From assembly GCF_001463705.1 (NCBI RefSeq), contig NZ_BBWH01000043.1, positions 156,129 to 220,128 of the forward strand: a DNA stretch of 64,000 bases, written 5' to 3'. The position numbers were made by a program, and so were the translations under genes. Of the stretch, positions 32,158 through 42,833 are shown piece after piece. The first letter of the stretch is position 1; every line of letters starts with the position of its first letter. The stretch is from Aureimonas sp. AU12 (GTDB lineage Bacteria; Pseudomonadota; Alphaproteobacteria; Rhizobiales; Rhizobiaceae). Under the pieces are notes generated by a model, which saw nothing but the letters and a program-made list of their open reading frames with translations, was not told the DNA's origin and did not search any database.

Positions 32158-32712
32158 TCAGGCCGGCAGCGTCGACAGGAACTTGCCGAAGGTCAGCAGC
32201 CCCTCCGGCCAAGGGCCGTGGCCGCTGTCTGCGTTCAGATGGCCCGCTTCGCCCGCATCGACGAAGAGCGAGCCCCAGGCGCCGGCTGCATCTTCGGCCG
32301 CCTCGAATGTGGAGAACGGGTCGTTGCGGCTGGCCACCACCACCGAGGGGAACGGCAGGGGATCGCGCGGATAGGGGCCGAAGGTCATCAGGTGCTTCGG
32401 GCGGATCGTCTCGTCCGCAACATCCGGCGGCGAGACGAAAAAGGCGCCGGCGACGCGATGCCGGAACAGCGGCACGGCCTGTACGACCGCAGCGACGCCG
32501 AGCGAATGCGCCACGAGCACCACCGGCTTCACGGCTTCGTTGACCGCATCGGCCACCGCCTGCGTCCAATCTTCTCGGACGGGCTTCGACCATTCACGCT
32601 GATGAACGCGCCGCGCGGTGGAGAGCTTCTGCTCCCAGCGGGTCTGCCAGTGCTGGTCGGACGAGCCGGTGTATCCGGGGACGATGAGGATGTCGGCTTC
32701 TGAAATTCGCAT
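32158..32712 (-). CDS. RBBP9/YdeN-family serine hydrolase
   Basis: 184 residues, small alpha/beta hydrolase. ILIVPGYTGSSDQHWQTRWE at the N-terminus is diagnostic of the RBBP9/YdeN group; the triad is S70 (AHSLG), D131 (SRNDPF) and H158 (GHLNADSG). Substrate unknown, probably an ester or peptide; no signal peptide, so cytoplasmic. ATG 32712 opens just before the first strand. It converges on the HpcH gene and lies downstream of cls. Confidence 0.9.
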   Translation of the reverse strand: MRISEADILIVPGYTGSSDQHWQTRWEQKLSTARRVHQREWSKPVREDWTQAVADAVNEAVKPVVLVAHSLGVAAVVQAVPLFRHRVAGAFFVSPPDVADETIRPKHLMTFGPYPRDPLPFPSVVVASRNDPFSTFEAAEDAAGAWGSLFVDAGEAGHLNADSGHGPWPEGLLTFGKFLSTLPA

Positions 32713-32786
32713 GGTGCCGAGATGCGAAGGCCGCCGGATTTTGTCAAGCGAGCGGGGCGACCGAAGCCGGCCCGCTCCTGCGGCAG

Positions 32787-34232
32787 TTAGAGAAGCGGGC
32801 TGATCAGCCGAGTCGCGTTCTCGGCCAGCTGCATGAAGAAACCCCGCTTTTCCCAGTCCTTTAGTTGCAGGCGGTGGCTCTTGGCGCGGTAGTCGTCTTC
32901 GATGACGCGAAGGTCGCGCACCAGATCCTCGTTGTAGGCGATGAGCGTTACCTCCGAGTTCAGCTCGAAGGAGCGCCGATCCATGTTGGCGGAGCCGACG
33001 ATGGCGATGTCGTCGTCGATCGACAGGTGTTTGGCGTGCAGGAAACGCTCCCGGTAAAGCATGACCTCGACGCCCGCCTCCAGCAGCTCGTCGTAATAGG
33101 ACTGCTGCGCCCGGTCGATGAGCATGCTGTTCGTCGTCGAGGTGACGAAGAGGGTTACGCGCACGCCCTTCGACACGGCCGTGCGCAACGCCACGAGAAG
33201 CGGCTCGTTCGGGATGAAGTAGGGCGTCGCCAGCACCACGCGCTGGCGGGCGCTGTAGATGAGATCGGTGAAGAGCACGTCGACGCCGGCCATCGGATAG
33301 TCCGGGCCGCTCGGCAGAACCTGCGCGGTGGCGGTCCGGTCGGGCGAGGGCGGCAGGGGCTCGGGCATCAGATCGCGAGAGGCGATGTCCTCCTCGGTTT
33401 CCAGATACCAGTCGCCGATGAAGATCGCCTGGAGTTCGAGCACGACAGGGCCTTCGACTCGCGCCATCAGTTCGCGATAGAAGGTCTTGGGCTCGTATTC
33501 GATCCGGTGCATGTTCTGCGAACCGACCCAGCCGACGCGCCCGTCCACCACCACGATCTTGCGGTGATTGCGCAGGTCGAGGCGGGTCGCGCGGTTCCAG
33601 AAGCGCAGCGGCAGGATCAGCTGAAGCTCGACGCCGCTGCCCTTGAGGCGCTTGGCGATGGCCTTGCGGTCGCGCGACGAACCCACCGCATCGATGAGCA
33701 GCCGGCATTTCACGCCGCGCCGCGCGGCCCGCTCGAGCGCGCTCAGCACCTTGTTGCCAGCCTGATCGTTCTGCAGGATGTAGACCATGACATGCGCATG
33801 GTGCTTGGCCGCGTCGATATCGCCGGCGATGCGGTCGACCACGCGGTTGTAGTCCGCATCGAGCCGAATCCGGTTGTCGGCAAGGCAGGGAAAGCGCCCG
33901 ATGCGATGCACGAGATGGGCTGTCATCCGGTGATGCGGCCTGAGGCTGCGCATGCCGCCCATGCTTTCGAGCGAGATGTGGCCGATCGCCTTGCGGATGA
34001 TGTCCGGCACCTCGGCGATGCGGTCCCGCCGCCATTTCGGATGCCTTGCGTTGCCGACCGCGAGATAGATCAGCAGCGCGACCCAGGGCAGGAAGAAGAA
34101 CAGCAGGAGCCAGGCCTGCGCCGCCACCGGCGAGCGGCGGAACGGAATGTAGACGACGGCGCCGATGATGATCGACCAACTGATCACACCCGCAGCGATC
34201 GCCCAGACCGTGCCGTCGAAGAAGTCCGTCAT
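32787..34232 (-). CDS. cls: Cardiolipin synthase, phospholipase D type
   Basis: 481 residues. Two N-terminal membrane helices (about 10-31 and 38-60) and two HKD motifs: H223-x-K225 ... D230 (NHRKIVVVDG, followed by GWVGSQN) and H399-x-K401 ... D406 (HAKHLSIDD, followed by GSANMD). It condenses two phosphatidylglycerols, or PG with PE, into cardiolipin at the inner membrane. Length and domain order match ClsA-type enzymes. The neighbour is an EEP-fold gene in divergent orientation. Confidence 0.95.
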   Translation of the reverse strand: MTDFFDGTVWAIAAGVISWSIIIGAVVYIPFRRSPVAAQAWLLLFFFLPWVALLIYLAVGNARHPKWRRDRIAEVPDIIRKAIGHISLESMGGMRSLRPHHRMTAHLVHRIGRFPCLADNRIRLDADYNRVVDRIAGDIDAAKHHAHVMVYILQNDQAGNKVLSALERAARRGVKCRLLIDAVGSSRDRKAIAKRLKGSGVELQLILPLRFWNRATRLDLRNHRKIVVVDGRVGWVGSQNMHRIEYEPKTFYRELMARVEGPVVLELQAIFIGDWYLETEEDIASRDLMPEPLPPSPDRTATAQVLPSGPDYPMAGVDVLFTDLIYSARQRVVLATPYFIPNEPLLVALRTAVSKGVRVTLFVTSTTNSMLIDRAQQSYYDELLEAGVEVMLYRERFLHAKHLSIDDDIAIVGSANMDRRSFELNSEVTLIAYNEDLVRDLRVIEDDYRAKSHRLQLKDWEKRGFFMQLAENATRLISPLL

Positions 34233-34464
34233 GTCTCGTTGGTCCTCTCGGCACGAAACCGAAGCGCCGTTCGGATGAAGGCCGGCCCCCTGCCGTCTAG
34301 CAGGGATTGCGGCCGCGTCTCAGCGGGGATATGGGCCGCGGCGAACGACGTTCCAGACACGCGACGCCTATGGTCGAGATGAATCGTCGATGGGCTCCGG
34401 AACGGCGCCCCGATGCGGGGCGTTGCCTGCAGCATCGTTCCGGATGCGGGAACGGGTGGAAGCC

Positions 34465-35283
34465 ATGTTGAGGATCGTCTACGCCAATCTCGGCTATGCC
34501 CGCGATATCGACGGATCCATCGGCCATCATGTGCGCCATGGCCACCGCCATGTCTTCACGACGCGGCGGGTGCAGGAGCGCACTCTCGGCTTCGTGCGCG
34601 AGCGCCTCCGCGACCTGAAACCGGACCTGTCCTGCTTCGTCGAGATCGACCGGGGCTCGCTGACGAACGGCTTCTTCGACCAGTTGCCATCGCTGCGCGA
34701 AGAGCACCACACGACGGTGCGGATCGACAACAAGTACGGGGCGGACAAGCAGTTCCGGCGGCTCTCCGTCTCGGTCGGAAAGTCAAACGCCTTCCTCGCC
34801 GCCCGGCCGCTCGACTATGCGGCGCGCTATCTCTCGGCCGGCAAGAAGCGGCTGGTCTACGACATCGAGATGGCCGGCGTCCGGGTGCTCGTCGCGCATC
34901 TGTCGCTGCGCTATCGCATCCGCTGCATCCAGATCGCGGAACTGGCGCGCTGGGTGGACGAGCGCCAGACGCCGACCGTCGTCGTCGGCGACTTCAACCT
35001 GTTTCGCGGCGCAGGCGAACTGGAGCCGCTGCTGCGCAGCGGCCTCGTCCACGCCAACGCCCAGTCGGGGCCGACCTTCCGGCTCGGGCCCTACCGCGCG
35101 ACGCTCGACACGTGCCTTCTGTCGCCGCAGTTGCGCGAGCAGGCCGATGTCGAGATCATCGACCAGCCCTTCTCAGATCATCAGATGATCAAGGTCGACA
35201 TTCGCGGCATCGACCTCGCGCCGCTTGAGCGACTGGCGACGCCCGTCATTGTTGCGGGCGCCACGGCATCGCAGGCGGCCTGA
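34465..35283 (+). CDS. Endonuclease/exonuclease/phosphatase-family protein
   Basis: 272 residues, EEP fold (DNase I-like). LRIVYANLGYAR begins the first strand, CFVEIDRGS supplies the metal-binding Glu, HLSLRYRIR the catalytic His region, VVVGDFNLF the Asp-Asn pair and FSDHQMIKVDI the final Asp-His. It may act on nucleic acid or phospholipid head groups; its place next to cls makes a lipid link possible but unproven. No signal peptide. ATG 34465 is chosen over ATG 34444 because the core begins there. Confidence 0.85.
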   Translation: MLRIVYANLGYARDIDGSIGHHVRHGHRHVFTTRRVQERTLGFVRERLRDLKPDLSCFVEIDRGSLTNGFFDQLPSLREEHHTTVRIDNKYGADKQFRRLSVSVGKSNAFLAARPLDYAARYLSAGKKRLVYDIEMAGVRVLVAHLSLRYRIRCIQIAELARWVDERQTPTVVVGDFNLFRGAGELEPLLRSGLVHANAQSGPTFRLGPYRATLDTCLLSPQLREQADVEIIDQPFSDHQMIKVDIRGIDLAPLERLATPVIVAGATASQAA

Positions 35284-35287
35284 CAGG

Positions 35288-36595
<1,308 letters not shown>

Positions 36596-36673
36596 GGGTT
36601 CGAGCTTTCGAAAGCGAGGATCGCGGATGCCCGGCTCCTAACAGACCGCGCCCCGCGCCTCAATCGCGAGCGC

Positions 36674-37684
36674 TCAAGCCGGCAGATCCCGCCAGGCCGG
36701 CAGGCGGTCTCCGGGCGTGCCCATCGCCTCGAAGACGCCTCGGGCGATGGCGCGCGACATCGCTGCGCTGGCGGCCGCCGCCAGCATCATCCGGTCGAGC
36801 GGCGAGGGCGCGATGCCGCTGGTGCCTGTGGCCGCGGCAAAGACGAGATCGCCGTCGAAGTCGGTGTGGACGGGATAGAGCGCCCGGGCGAACCCGTCAT
36901 GGGCGGCGACCGCGAGGCGCTTGGCTTCGCCCTTCGTCAGCACCGCATCCGTCGCGATCACCGCGACCGTCGTGTTGGCGCCCTCGCGCGCCCCGTGCTT
37001 GGTGCGCGGCATCGCGGCGTCGGCCGGCATCGGATGCGGTAGGCCGAGGCCACCGAACTCGCCCGCGATCTCGAAGGGTGCCGCCCAGAAGCTGCGGGTG
37101 CCACCGACGAGCGGCGAACCCACCGCGTTGACGATGACGAGCGCAGCGACGGTGATGCCACCGGGCAGCCTGATCGACGCCGAGCCGAGACCGCCCTTGC
37201 AGACGGCCGTCGTCGCGCCGGTGCCTGCGCCCGCCGTGCCGAGCACGAAGTCGCGCGAGGCGAGGCGAGCCGCGTCCAGCCCGAGCGCTGCATACGGCGA
37301 GGCGAAGCCCCAGTCCTTGTCACCGCCATTGGCGAGGTCGAAGACGATGGCGGCCGGCACGATCGGAACCCGGAAGCCCGCGACCTCGAAACCGCGTCCG
37401 GCCTCGCGAAGGTAGGACTGAACGCCGGATGCGGCATCGAGGCCGAAGGCGGAGCCGCCCGACAGCACGAAGGCATCGACGCCGCCGACCGTGTTGGCGG
37501 GATCGAGGAGTTCGATGTCACGAGAGCCCGGGGCTCCGCCGAGCACGAGCGCGGAGGCGACGGCGGGCCGATCGAACAGAATCGCCGTCGTGCCGCTCTT
37601 CATCCGCTCATCGGAAGCGTTTCCGACGGTGACGCCGTCGAGATCGGTCAGGAGATTGCGGAGGCCAGGCTGCCAAAGTTCCAC
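36674..37684 (-). CDS. P1/S58-family peptidase (DmpA-like aminopeptidase)
   Basis: 336 residues. NLLTDLDGVTVGNASDERMKSGTT, GGVDAFVLSGGSAFGLDAA and GTAGAGTGATTAVCKGGLGSAS identify the P1 family, N-terminal nucleophile peptidases that cut themselves at a Gly-Ser bond. VNAVGS (N186, G189, S190) fits that cleavage site, giving alpha and beta chains (inference). Known members release N-terminal L- or D-residues or beta-amino acids. Start is GTG 37684 with GAAGG eight bases upstream; it follows the binding-protein gene after 4 bp, so the two are coupled. Confidence 0.88.
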   Translation of the reverse strand: MELWQPGLRNLLTDLDGVTVGNASDERMKSGTTAILFDRPAVASALVLGGAPGSRDIELLDPANTVGGVDAFVLSGGSAFGLDAASGVQSYLREAGRGFEVAGFRVPIVPAAIVFDLANGGDKDWGFASPYAALGLDAARLASRDFVLGTAGAGTGATTAVCKGGLGSASIRLPGGITVAALVIVNAVGSPLVGGTRSFWAAPFEIAGEFGGLGLPHPMPADAAMPRTKHGAREGANTTVAVIATDAVLTKGEAKRLAVAAHDGFARALYPVHTDFDGDLVFAAATGTSGIAPSPLDRMMLAAAASAAMSRAIARGVFEAMGTPGDRLPAWRDLPA

Positions 37685-37688
37685 GGGC

Positions 37689-38750
37689 TTAGCCTTCGCC
37701 GTCGGCCAGGAAGCGTGCCCCGTCCCAGCGATAGGGTCGGAACGTCGCGAGATCGGCCTGACCCGTGCCGTCGAAGCGCAGGGCGCCGCGGCTGGTGTCG
37801 AAGCTGTCGGTGTTGAGGATGTCCGCGATCGAGCCACCGGAAGACCTGCTGCGCCGCAGGGCCTCGACCGCGACCTCCGTGGCGACGGCCGCGGCCGTGC
37901 CGTAGCCTTCGAGCGGCGGTGCGGTTTCGGACGGCGTCCAGTCGACGTCGAAACCCGAGGCGACCGCAATGATGCCAGGCGCCAGCGGAACCTGACCGGT
38001 GCTCTCATCCAGCAGCGATTCGCCGCCAGCAATCGTCAGGCCGAGATCGGACGCGGCGGCATCGCGTGCGATCACGGCGATGTCGCCGCGCGTGCCGAAG
38101 ACGAGGACCCGCGTCACGCCGCTCTGCCCGATCCGCCGCGCCAGGGCGAACTGCTTCTCCTCGGCCGGCCGATAGTTGTCGACGAAGCTGGGGCGCAGGC
38201 CATCCTCTTCGAGGCGGGCGCGCACGGTGTCGGCGAGATCTCGCCCGTAGGATGAGCCGTCCTCGACGATCGCAAAAGCCGCGCCGCTCCAGCGCGTGCG
38301 CACGAAGCGGGCGATGGCCTCGGCCTCTGCCGAGGAGGCGGGCGCGATCCGCCAGACGAGCGTTCCATCCCGCTCGCGGCGGGTCAGGATCCGGTCCGCG
38401 CGCACGCCCACATCGAGCGCCGGAATGTTCGCGCCCTTCAGGATCGGAAGCGCCGCATGAAGCGCGGCGGTGCAGAGGAAGCCGATCGCGATGTCGGCCC
38501 GGTCCCGGACGAACTGCTCGGCGGCCTGCATTCCACCCTCCGCGGAGCATTGCGTATCGGCGGAGACGATCTCGGCATTGCCCGCGACGGAGCGAGCGCC
38601 CGCCAGGATCTGCGCGCCGAGGGCGGCATAGGGGCCGCTGGAAGGGGCAGCGACGCCGATCCGCATGGGTTGCTCCTGCGCTCTCGCGCTGACGGAGGCC
38701 GAGACGGCGAGGAGGCAGGCGAGGGCAGGCAGGAACGGACGCAGGTTCAT
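37689..38750 (-). CDS. Periplasmic ligand-binding protein, branched-chain amino acid type
   Basis: 353 residues. Signal peptide about 1-24 (LACLLAVSASVSARA|QEQ). The mature part is a type I periplasmic binding protein: MRIGVAAPSSGPYAALGAQILAG, the Cys pair around ADTQCS ... GFLC, VVRD-like helices and AFAIVEDGSSYGRDLADTV. This is the LivK/receptor group, but no permease or ATPase gene is near, so it is an orphan. It may feed a distant transporter or act as a sensor. ATG 38750; 4 bp before the P1 peptidase start. Confidence 0.87.
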   Translation of the reverse strand: MNLRPFLPALACLLAVSASVSARAQEQPMRIGVAAPSSGPYAALGAQILAGARSVAGNAEIVSADTQCSAEGGMQAAEQFVRDRADIAIGFLCTAALHAALPILKGANIPALDVGVRADRILTRRERDGTLVWRIAPASSAEAEAIARFVRTRWSGAAFAIVEDGSSYGRDLADTVRARLEEDGLRPSFVDNYRPAEEKQFALARRIGQSGVTRVLVFGTRGDIAVIARDAAASDLGLTIAGGESLLDESTGQVPLAPGIIAVASGFDVDWTPSETAPPLEGYGTAAAVATEVAVEALRRSRSSGGSIADILNTDSFDTSRGALRFDGTGQADLATFRPYRWDGARFLADGEG

Positions 38751-39007
38751 GAGGTCAGCGTAGCGGAAGCCGAGTGGGGCGGCGAGAGGCGGCGCGACGT
38801 CGTTGCGCGTCGGCTTGCGAGTTCGATCGCGGGCTGCGAGGGGATGCGCGCCGGAATGCTTCGGTCGCTGCGGGAGGCCGGCGCCCTGCCAAATTTCGCG
38901 TGCTGCCCGGTCCCATCTGTCCGCCCGGTGCGAAATCGCGCTGCGAGCCCTATGTTGCCGTGGAGCCCAGCCGCATGTCCCCTGAGTCGGCCGGAAAAGG
39001 ATCATTC

Positions 39008-39517
39008 GTGCTGACCTCATCGTCCCTCTCTCCCGACCTGATCGACCGCGTCGCCTACCGCGAGGCGATGAGCCATTTCGCCGCTGCCGTCTGTCTCGTA
39101 ACCACTGACGGACCAGCGGGCCTCAGGGGCGTCACGGTCACCTCCGTCTGCTCGGTGTCCGACGATCCCGCGACGATCCTCGTCTGCCTCAACCAGTCCA
39201 GCGCCGCGAACGTGCGCTTCGAGCAGAACGGCGTCTTCGCCGTCAATGTCCTGGCCGATCGCAACGAGGCGCTTGCCCGCGTCTTTGCCGGCGAGGGCAA
39301 TCTCGACGTCGAGGGCCGCTTCGCCGCCGGTCGCTGGCACCGGCTGGAATCGGGCGCGCCGATCCTCGACGACGCCCTCGTCAGCTTCGATTGCCGCATC
39401 ATCGACAGCCGCCCGGTGGCGACGCATCGCGTGATGATCGGCCAGGTGGTCGCTCTGGCCGAGCCGAAGGCTGGCGGCAGCCTTGTCTACCGCGCCCGCA
39501 GCTATCACGTCGTCTGA
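39008..39517 (+). CDS. Flavin reductase domain protein
   Basis: 169 residues. Split-barrel flavin reductase: YREAMSHFAAAVCLVTTDGPAGLRGVTVTSVCSVSDDPATILVCLN, FAVNVLADRNEALARVFAG and DCRIIDSRPVATHRVMIGQV are the FMN-binding regions. It reduces FMN or FAD with NAD(P)H, often for a partner monooxygenase; none is adjacent. GTG 39008 is chosen because AAAAGGA lies six bases upstream; ATG 38975 would add 11 residues. It precedes the coxD-like gene by 87 bp. Confidence 0.9.
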   Translation: MLTSSSLSPDLIDRVAYREAMSHFAAAVCLVTTDGPAGLRGVTVTSVCSVSDDPATILVCLNQSSAANVRFEQNGVFAVNVLADRNEALARVFAGEGNLDVEGRFAAGRWHRLESGAPILDDALVSFDCRIIDSRPVATHRVMIGQVVALAEPKAGGSLVYRARSYHVV

Positions 39518-39604
39518 TGGGCTGACGCGCAGGGAGCCTGTCCAAGCCCGGCTGCCGCGCCTATCTTGGGTGCAACAGCGCTCCGTCTCGCACAGGATCG
39601 GCCC

Positions 39605-40516
39605 GTGGCATCACTTCCCGTCAGCATCGACGAAACGCAGGCGCTTCTCGAAAGCGCCGACTATGTCGCGGATCGATCGCTGGCGACCGTCCTGTTCCTG
39701 TCGCTACGTATGGGCCGGCCGCTCTTCCTCGAAGGCGAGGCCGGCGTCGGCAAAACCGAGATCGCGAAGGTTCTGGCCAGCGCGCTCGACCGGCCGTTGA
39801 TCCGGCTGCAGTGCTATGAGGGCCTCGACGTCTCGACCGCCCTTTACGAGTGGAACTACGCCGCGCAGATGATCGAGATCCGCATGCGCGAGGCGGCCGG
39901 AGACGTCTCTCGCGACGCAATGCGATCCGACATCTTCTCCGAGCGCTTCCTGATCCGGCGGCCGATCCTGCAGGCGCTCGAGGGCGAGCCGGGGCGGGCC
40001 CCGGTGCTGCTGATCGACGAACTCGACCGCACAGACGAGGCCTTTGAGGCGTTCCTTCTCGAGATCCTGTCGGACAATCAGGTGACGATCCCCGAACTCG
40101 GCACCGTGAAGGCCGCCGAGCCACCGATCGTCATCATCACCACCAATCGCACGCGCGAGATCCACGACGCGCTCAAGCGTCGCTGCCTCTATCATTGGGT
40201 GGACTACCCCTCGGCCGAGCGGGAACTCGAGATCGTCCATCGCAAGGCGCCGCGCGCCAACGCCCATCTCGCCGCCGAGCTCGTGCACTTCGTGCAACGG
40301 CTTCGGCAGGTCGACCTGTTCAAGGCGCCGGGCGTCGCCGAGACGATCGACTGGGCGATGGCGCTGACCGAGCTCGACGCGGTCGCGCTCGACCCAGCTC
40401 TGGTGACGGATACGCTTGGCGTGATCCTCAAGTATCAGGACGACATCGCACGGATCGAGAAGGGCGAGAGCCGCGAGATCCTGGCCGCCGTCAAGCGCGA
40501 CATGCGGCAGGTCTGA
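39605..40516 (+). CDS. MoxR-type AAA ATPase, CoxD-like
   Basis: 303 residues. Walker A GEAGVGKTE (44-52), Walker B VLLIDELDR (134-142), sensor 1 IITTNRTREIHDALKRR. The CoxD branch of MoxR ATPases works with a VWA partner to install the unusual sulfur/copper centre of carbon monoxide dehydrogenase or related molybdenum hydroxylases. The VWA partner follows 5 bp downstream. Start GTG 39605 with AGGATC upstream. First gene of a five-gene co-directional cluster. Confidence 0.9.
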   Translation: MASLPVSIDETQALLESADYVADRSLATVLFLSLRMGRPLFLEGEAGVGKTEIAKVLASALDRPLIRLQCYEGLDVSTALYEWNYAAQMIEIRMREAAGDVSRDAMRSDIFSERFLIRRPILQALEGEPGRAPVLLIDELDRTDEAFEAFLLEILSDNQVTIPELGTVKAAEPPIVIITTNRTREIHDALKRRCLYHWVDYPSAERELEIVHRKAPRANAHLAAELVHFVQRLRQVDLFKAPGVAETIDWAMALTELDAVALDPALVTDTLGVILKYQDDIARIEKGESREILAAVKRDMRQV

Positions 40517-40521
40517 CGGGC

Positions 40522-41772
40522 ATGAGTACGGAGCGCGACGGCGCGGACCCGGACGGCAGGCTGGCCGACAACATCGCCTTTTTCGCGCGAACCCTGCGCA
40601 AGGCCGGCCTGCGCATCGGGCCTGCCTCGACGCTCACCGCCATCGATGCGGCGGAGGCGGCGGGACTTTCCTCGCGCGACGACTTCTTCTGGGCGCTGCA
40701 TTCGGTCTTCGTCATGCGGCGCGAGGATGAGGCGGTCTTTGCGGAAACCTTCCGGCAGTTCTGGCGCTCGCGGCAGCTCGTCGAGAAGATGATCGCGATG
40801 TTCTCCTCCATGGCGCCGCCGCGCGAGACGGCGCCCGAGAAGAAGCGCCCGGGTGAGCGCCGGGTCGACGAGGCCTTGGCGGAAGGGGCCCGGCGCGAGC
40901 CGCGCATGCAGGACACGCCGGTTCTGGAAATCGACGCGCGGCTGACCGTCTCGCGCGACGAGATCCTGCGGGCGAAGGACTTCGCGCAGATGAGCGCGGC
41001 CGAGATCGAGCGTGCCAAGCGGGCCATCGCCGCGCTCGAACTACCAGAAGATCGCGTCGCGACCCGGCGCTACCGCATGGATGCGGCACGCGGGCGGCTC
41101 GATCCGCGCCGCATGCTGCAGGCGTCGATGCGCACCGGCGGCGACCTCGTCCTCCCGCGCTACCGCGCACGCCGCGAGGTTCATCCGCCGCTGGTCGTGA
41201 TCGCCGACATTTCGGGCTCTATGAGCCAGTACAGTCGCATCTTCCTGCATTTCCTCCATGCCGTGACGGCGCGCAGGAGACGGGTGCGCACGTTCCTCTT
41301 CGGCACGCGTTTGACGAACGTGACGCGCGAGCTGACGAGCCGAGACCCCGACGCCGCCATCGACCGGTGCGCGGGCGCCGTCGCCGACTGGTCGGGCGGC
41401 ACGCGGATCGGCGAGGCGCTGGAGACCTTCAACAAGCGCTGGTCGCGGCGGGTGCTGTCCGGCGGCGCGGTGGTGCTGCTGATCACCGACGGGCTGGAGC
41501 GCGACGACATCGATACGTTGTCGCGTGAGATGGCGCGCCTGCACCGGTCCAGCCGTCGGCTGATCTGGCTGAACCCTCTGTTGCGCTTCGAGGGGTTTTC
41601 GGCGCGCGCTCGCGGCGTCCGCGCGATGCTGCCCCATGTCGACGAGTTCCGCTCTGTGCATTCGCTCGATGCGATGGAAGATCTCTGCCGGGCGCTCTCG
41701 GCTGCGCCGTCCGGCGGATCGCTTGATCCGCGCCGATGGCTTCTCGACGATCCCGCCGCACAGGCGGCCTGA
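40522..41772 (+). CDS. VWA-domain protein, CoxE-like
   Basis: 416 residues. N-terminal helical part (LADNIAFFARTLRKAGLRIGP) and a VWA domain with the MIDAS DISGSMS (229-235), then WSGGTRIGEALETFNKRW and LLITDGLERDD supplying the other metal-site residues. This is the CoxE/DUF1994 type, the partner of CoxD in maturation of molybdenum hydroxylases. It starts 5 bp after the ATPase gene and ends 15 bp before the next start. Confidence 0.9.
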   Translation: MSTERDGADPDGRLADNIAFFARTLRKAGLRIGPASTLTAIDAAEAAGLSSRDDFFWALHSVFVMRREDEAVFAETFRQFWRSRQLVEKMIAMFSSMAPPRETAPEKKRPGERRVDEALAEGARREPRMQDTPVLEIDARLTVSRDEILRAKDFAQMSAAEIERAKRAIAALELPEDRVATRRYRMDAARGRLDPRRMLQASMRTGGDLVLPRYRARREVHPPLVVIADISGSMSQYSRIFLHFLHAVTARRRRVRTFLFGTRLTNVTRELTSRDPDAAIDRCAGAVADWSGGTRIGEALETFNKRWSRRVLSGGAVVLLITDGLERDDIDTLSREMARLHRSSRRLIWLNPLLRFEGFSARARGVRAMLPHVDEFRSVHSLDAMEDLCRALSAAPSGGSLDPRRWLLDDPAAQAA

Positions 41773-41787
41773 ATGGAGATCCCGCCC

Positions 41788-42123
41788 ATGTCGGACAACG
41801 CGTCGATCACGGCGAACGACACTCTGGCCATCGCCGAGGCCTGGGGTCTCGAGGGACGCTCGCTGGCGCTCGCGACGGTCGTGGAAACCTGGGGCTCCGC
41901 ACCGCGCCCCGTGGGCAGCCATCTCGTCATCGATGCCGAGGGGCGCTTCGAGGGCTCGGTGTCGGGCGGCTGCGTCGAGGGAGCGGTGGTCGCAGAAGCG
42001 GCCGAGGTGATCGAGAGCGGCACGGCGCGGATGCTGGAATTTGGCGTCGCCGACGAGACGGCGTGGCAGGTGGGCCTCTCCTGCGGCGGAAGGATCCGCG
42101 TCTTCGTCGAGAAGGTGGCCTGA
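41788..42123 (+). CDS. XdhC-type maturation protein, N-terminal domain
   Basis: 111 residues, matching only the N-terminal XdhC/CoxI domain: ALATVVETWGSAPRPVGSHLVID, GSVSGGCVEGAVV and GLSCGGRIRVFVE. The two cysteines (SGGC and LSCGG) are those thought to handle sulfur or the molybdenum cofactor. In most bacteria this domain is fused to a Rossmann domain; here that half is the next gene. ATG 41788 has GGAGAT eight bases upstream, and an ATG right after the coxE stop has none. TGATG overlap with the next gene. Confidence 0.88.
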   Translation: MSDNASITANDTLAIAEAWGLEGRSLALATVVETWGSAPRPVGSHLVIDAEGRFEGSVSGGCVEGAVVAEAAEVIESGTARMLEFGVADETAWQVGLSCGGRIRVFVEKVA

Positions 42124-42833
42124 TGCATCTGGATCTCCTGCGCGAGCTCAATGTCGAGCGTGTCGCCCGCCGCGCCTGCCTCCTCGTCACCGACCTGGAG
42201 ACCGGCGAAAGCCGTCTATTGCGCGAAACCGAGATTGCGGGTGACGCGCTCGAAGTCGAGGCCGAGAAGGCGTTGCGCTCGGGCAAGTCGGGCGGGCTCG
42301 AGGGAAGCGATCTTTTCCTCAACGTGCATCTGCCGCCGCCGCGGCTGCTGGTGATCGGCGCCGTCCATATCAGCCAGGCGCTGGCGCCGATGGCGGCTCT
42401 CGCCGGCTTTCACGTCGAGATCATCGATCCGCGCACGGCCTTTGCATCCGTCGAGCGCTTCCCGGGGGCGGACCTCCGCGCCGAATGGCCGGAGATTGCG
42501 CTCGGCGAGCGCCCGCTCGACCCCTACACGGCCGTCGTCGCGGTCACCCACGACCCGAAGATCGACGACCGTCCGCTGATCGAAGCGCTGCGGACCGGCT
42601 GCTTCTATGTCGGCGCGCTCGGTAGCCGGAAGACCCACGCGCGCCGCGTCGAGCGACTGCTTGCGGCCGGCCTGCCGCAGCACAGGATCGACCGCATCGA
42701 GGCGCCGATCGGGGTCGATATCGGAGCCTCTACGCCGGCCGAGATCGCGGTGGCGATCCTGGCCTCGGTGATCTCCGCGTTCCGCAAGCGCAAGATGCAC
42801 GCCGAGCGTCGCGGCGAGATGGACCCGGCATGA
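42123..42833 (+). CDS. XdhC-type maturation protein, Rossmann domain (CoxF-like)
   Basis: 236 residues. An N-terminal piece (about 1-75) is followed by the XdhC C-terminal Rossmann fold: PRLLVIGAVHISQALAPMAALAGF, VEIIDPRTAF, AVVAVTHDPKIDD and YVGALGSRKTHARR. The dinucleotide loop reads GAVHIS rather than the more usual GxGHxG. XdhC proteins bind molybdenum cofactor and hand the sulfurated form to the apoenzyme. Overlaps the gene before by one base and the gene after by four (ATGA). Confidence 0.88.
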   Translation: MHLDLLRELNVERVARRACLLVTDLETGESRLLRETEIAGDALEVEAEKALRSGKSGGLEGSDLFLNVHLPPPRLLVIGAVHISQALAPMAALAGFHVEIIDPRTAFASVERFPGADLRAEWPEIALGERPLDPYTAVVAVTHDPKIDDRPLIEALRTGCFYVGALGSRKTHARRVERLLAAGLPQHRIDRIEAPIGVDIGASTPAEIAVAILASVISAFRKRKMHAERRGEMDPA

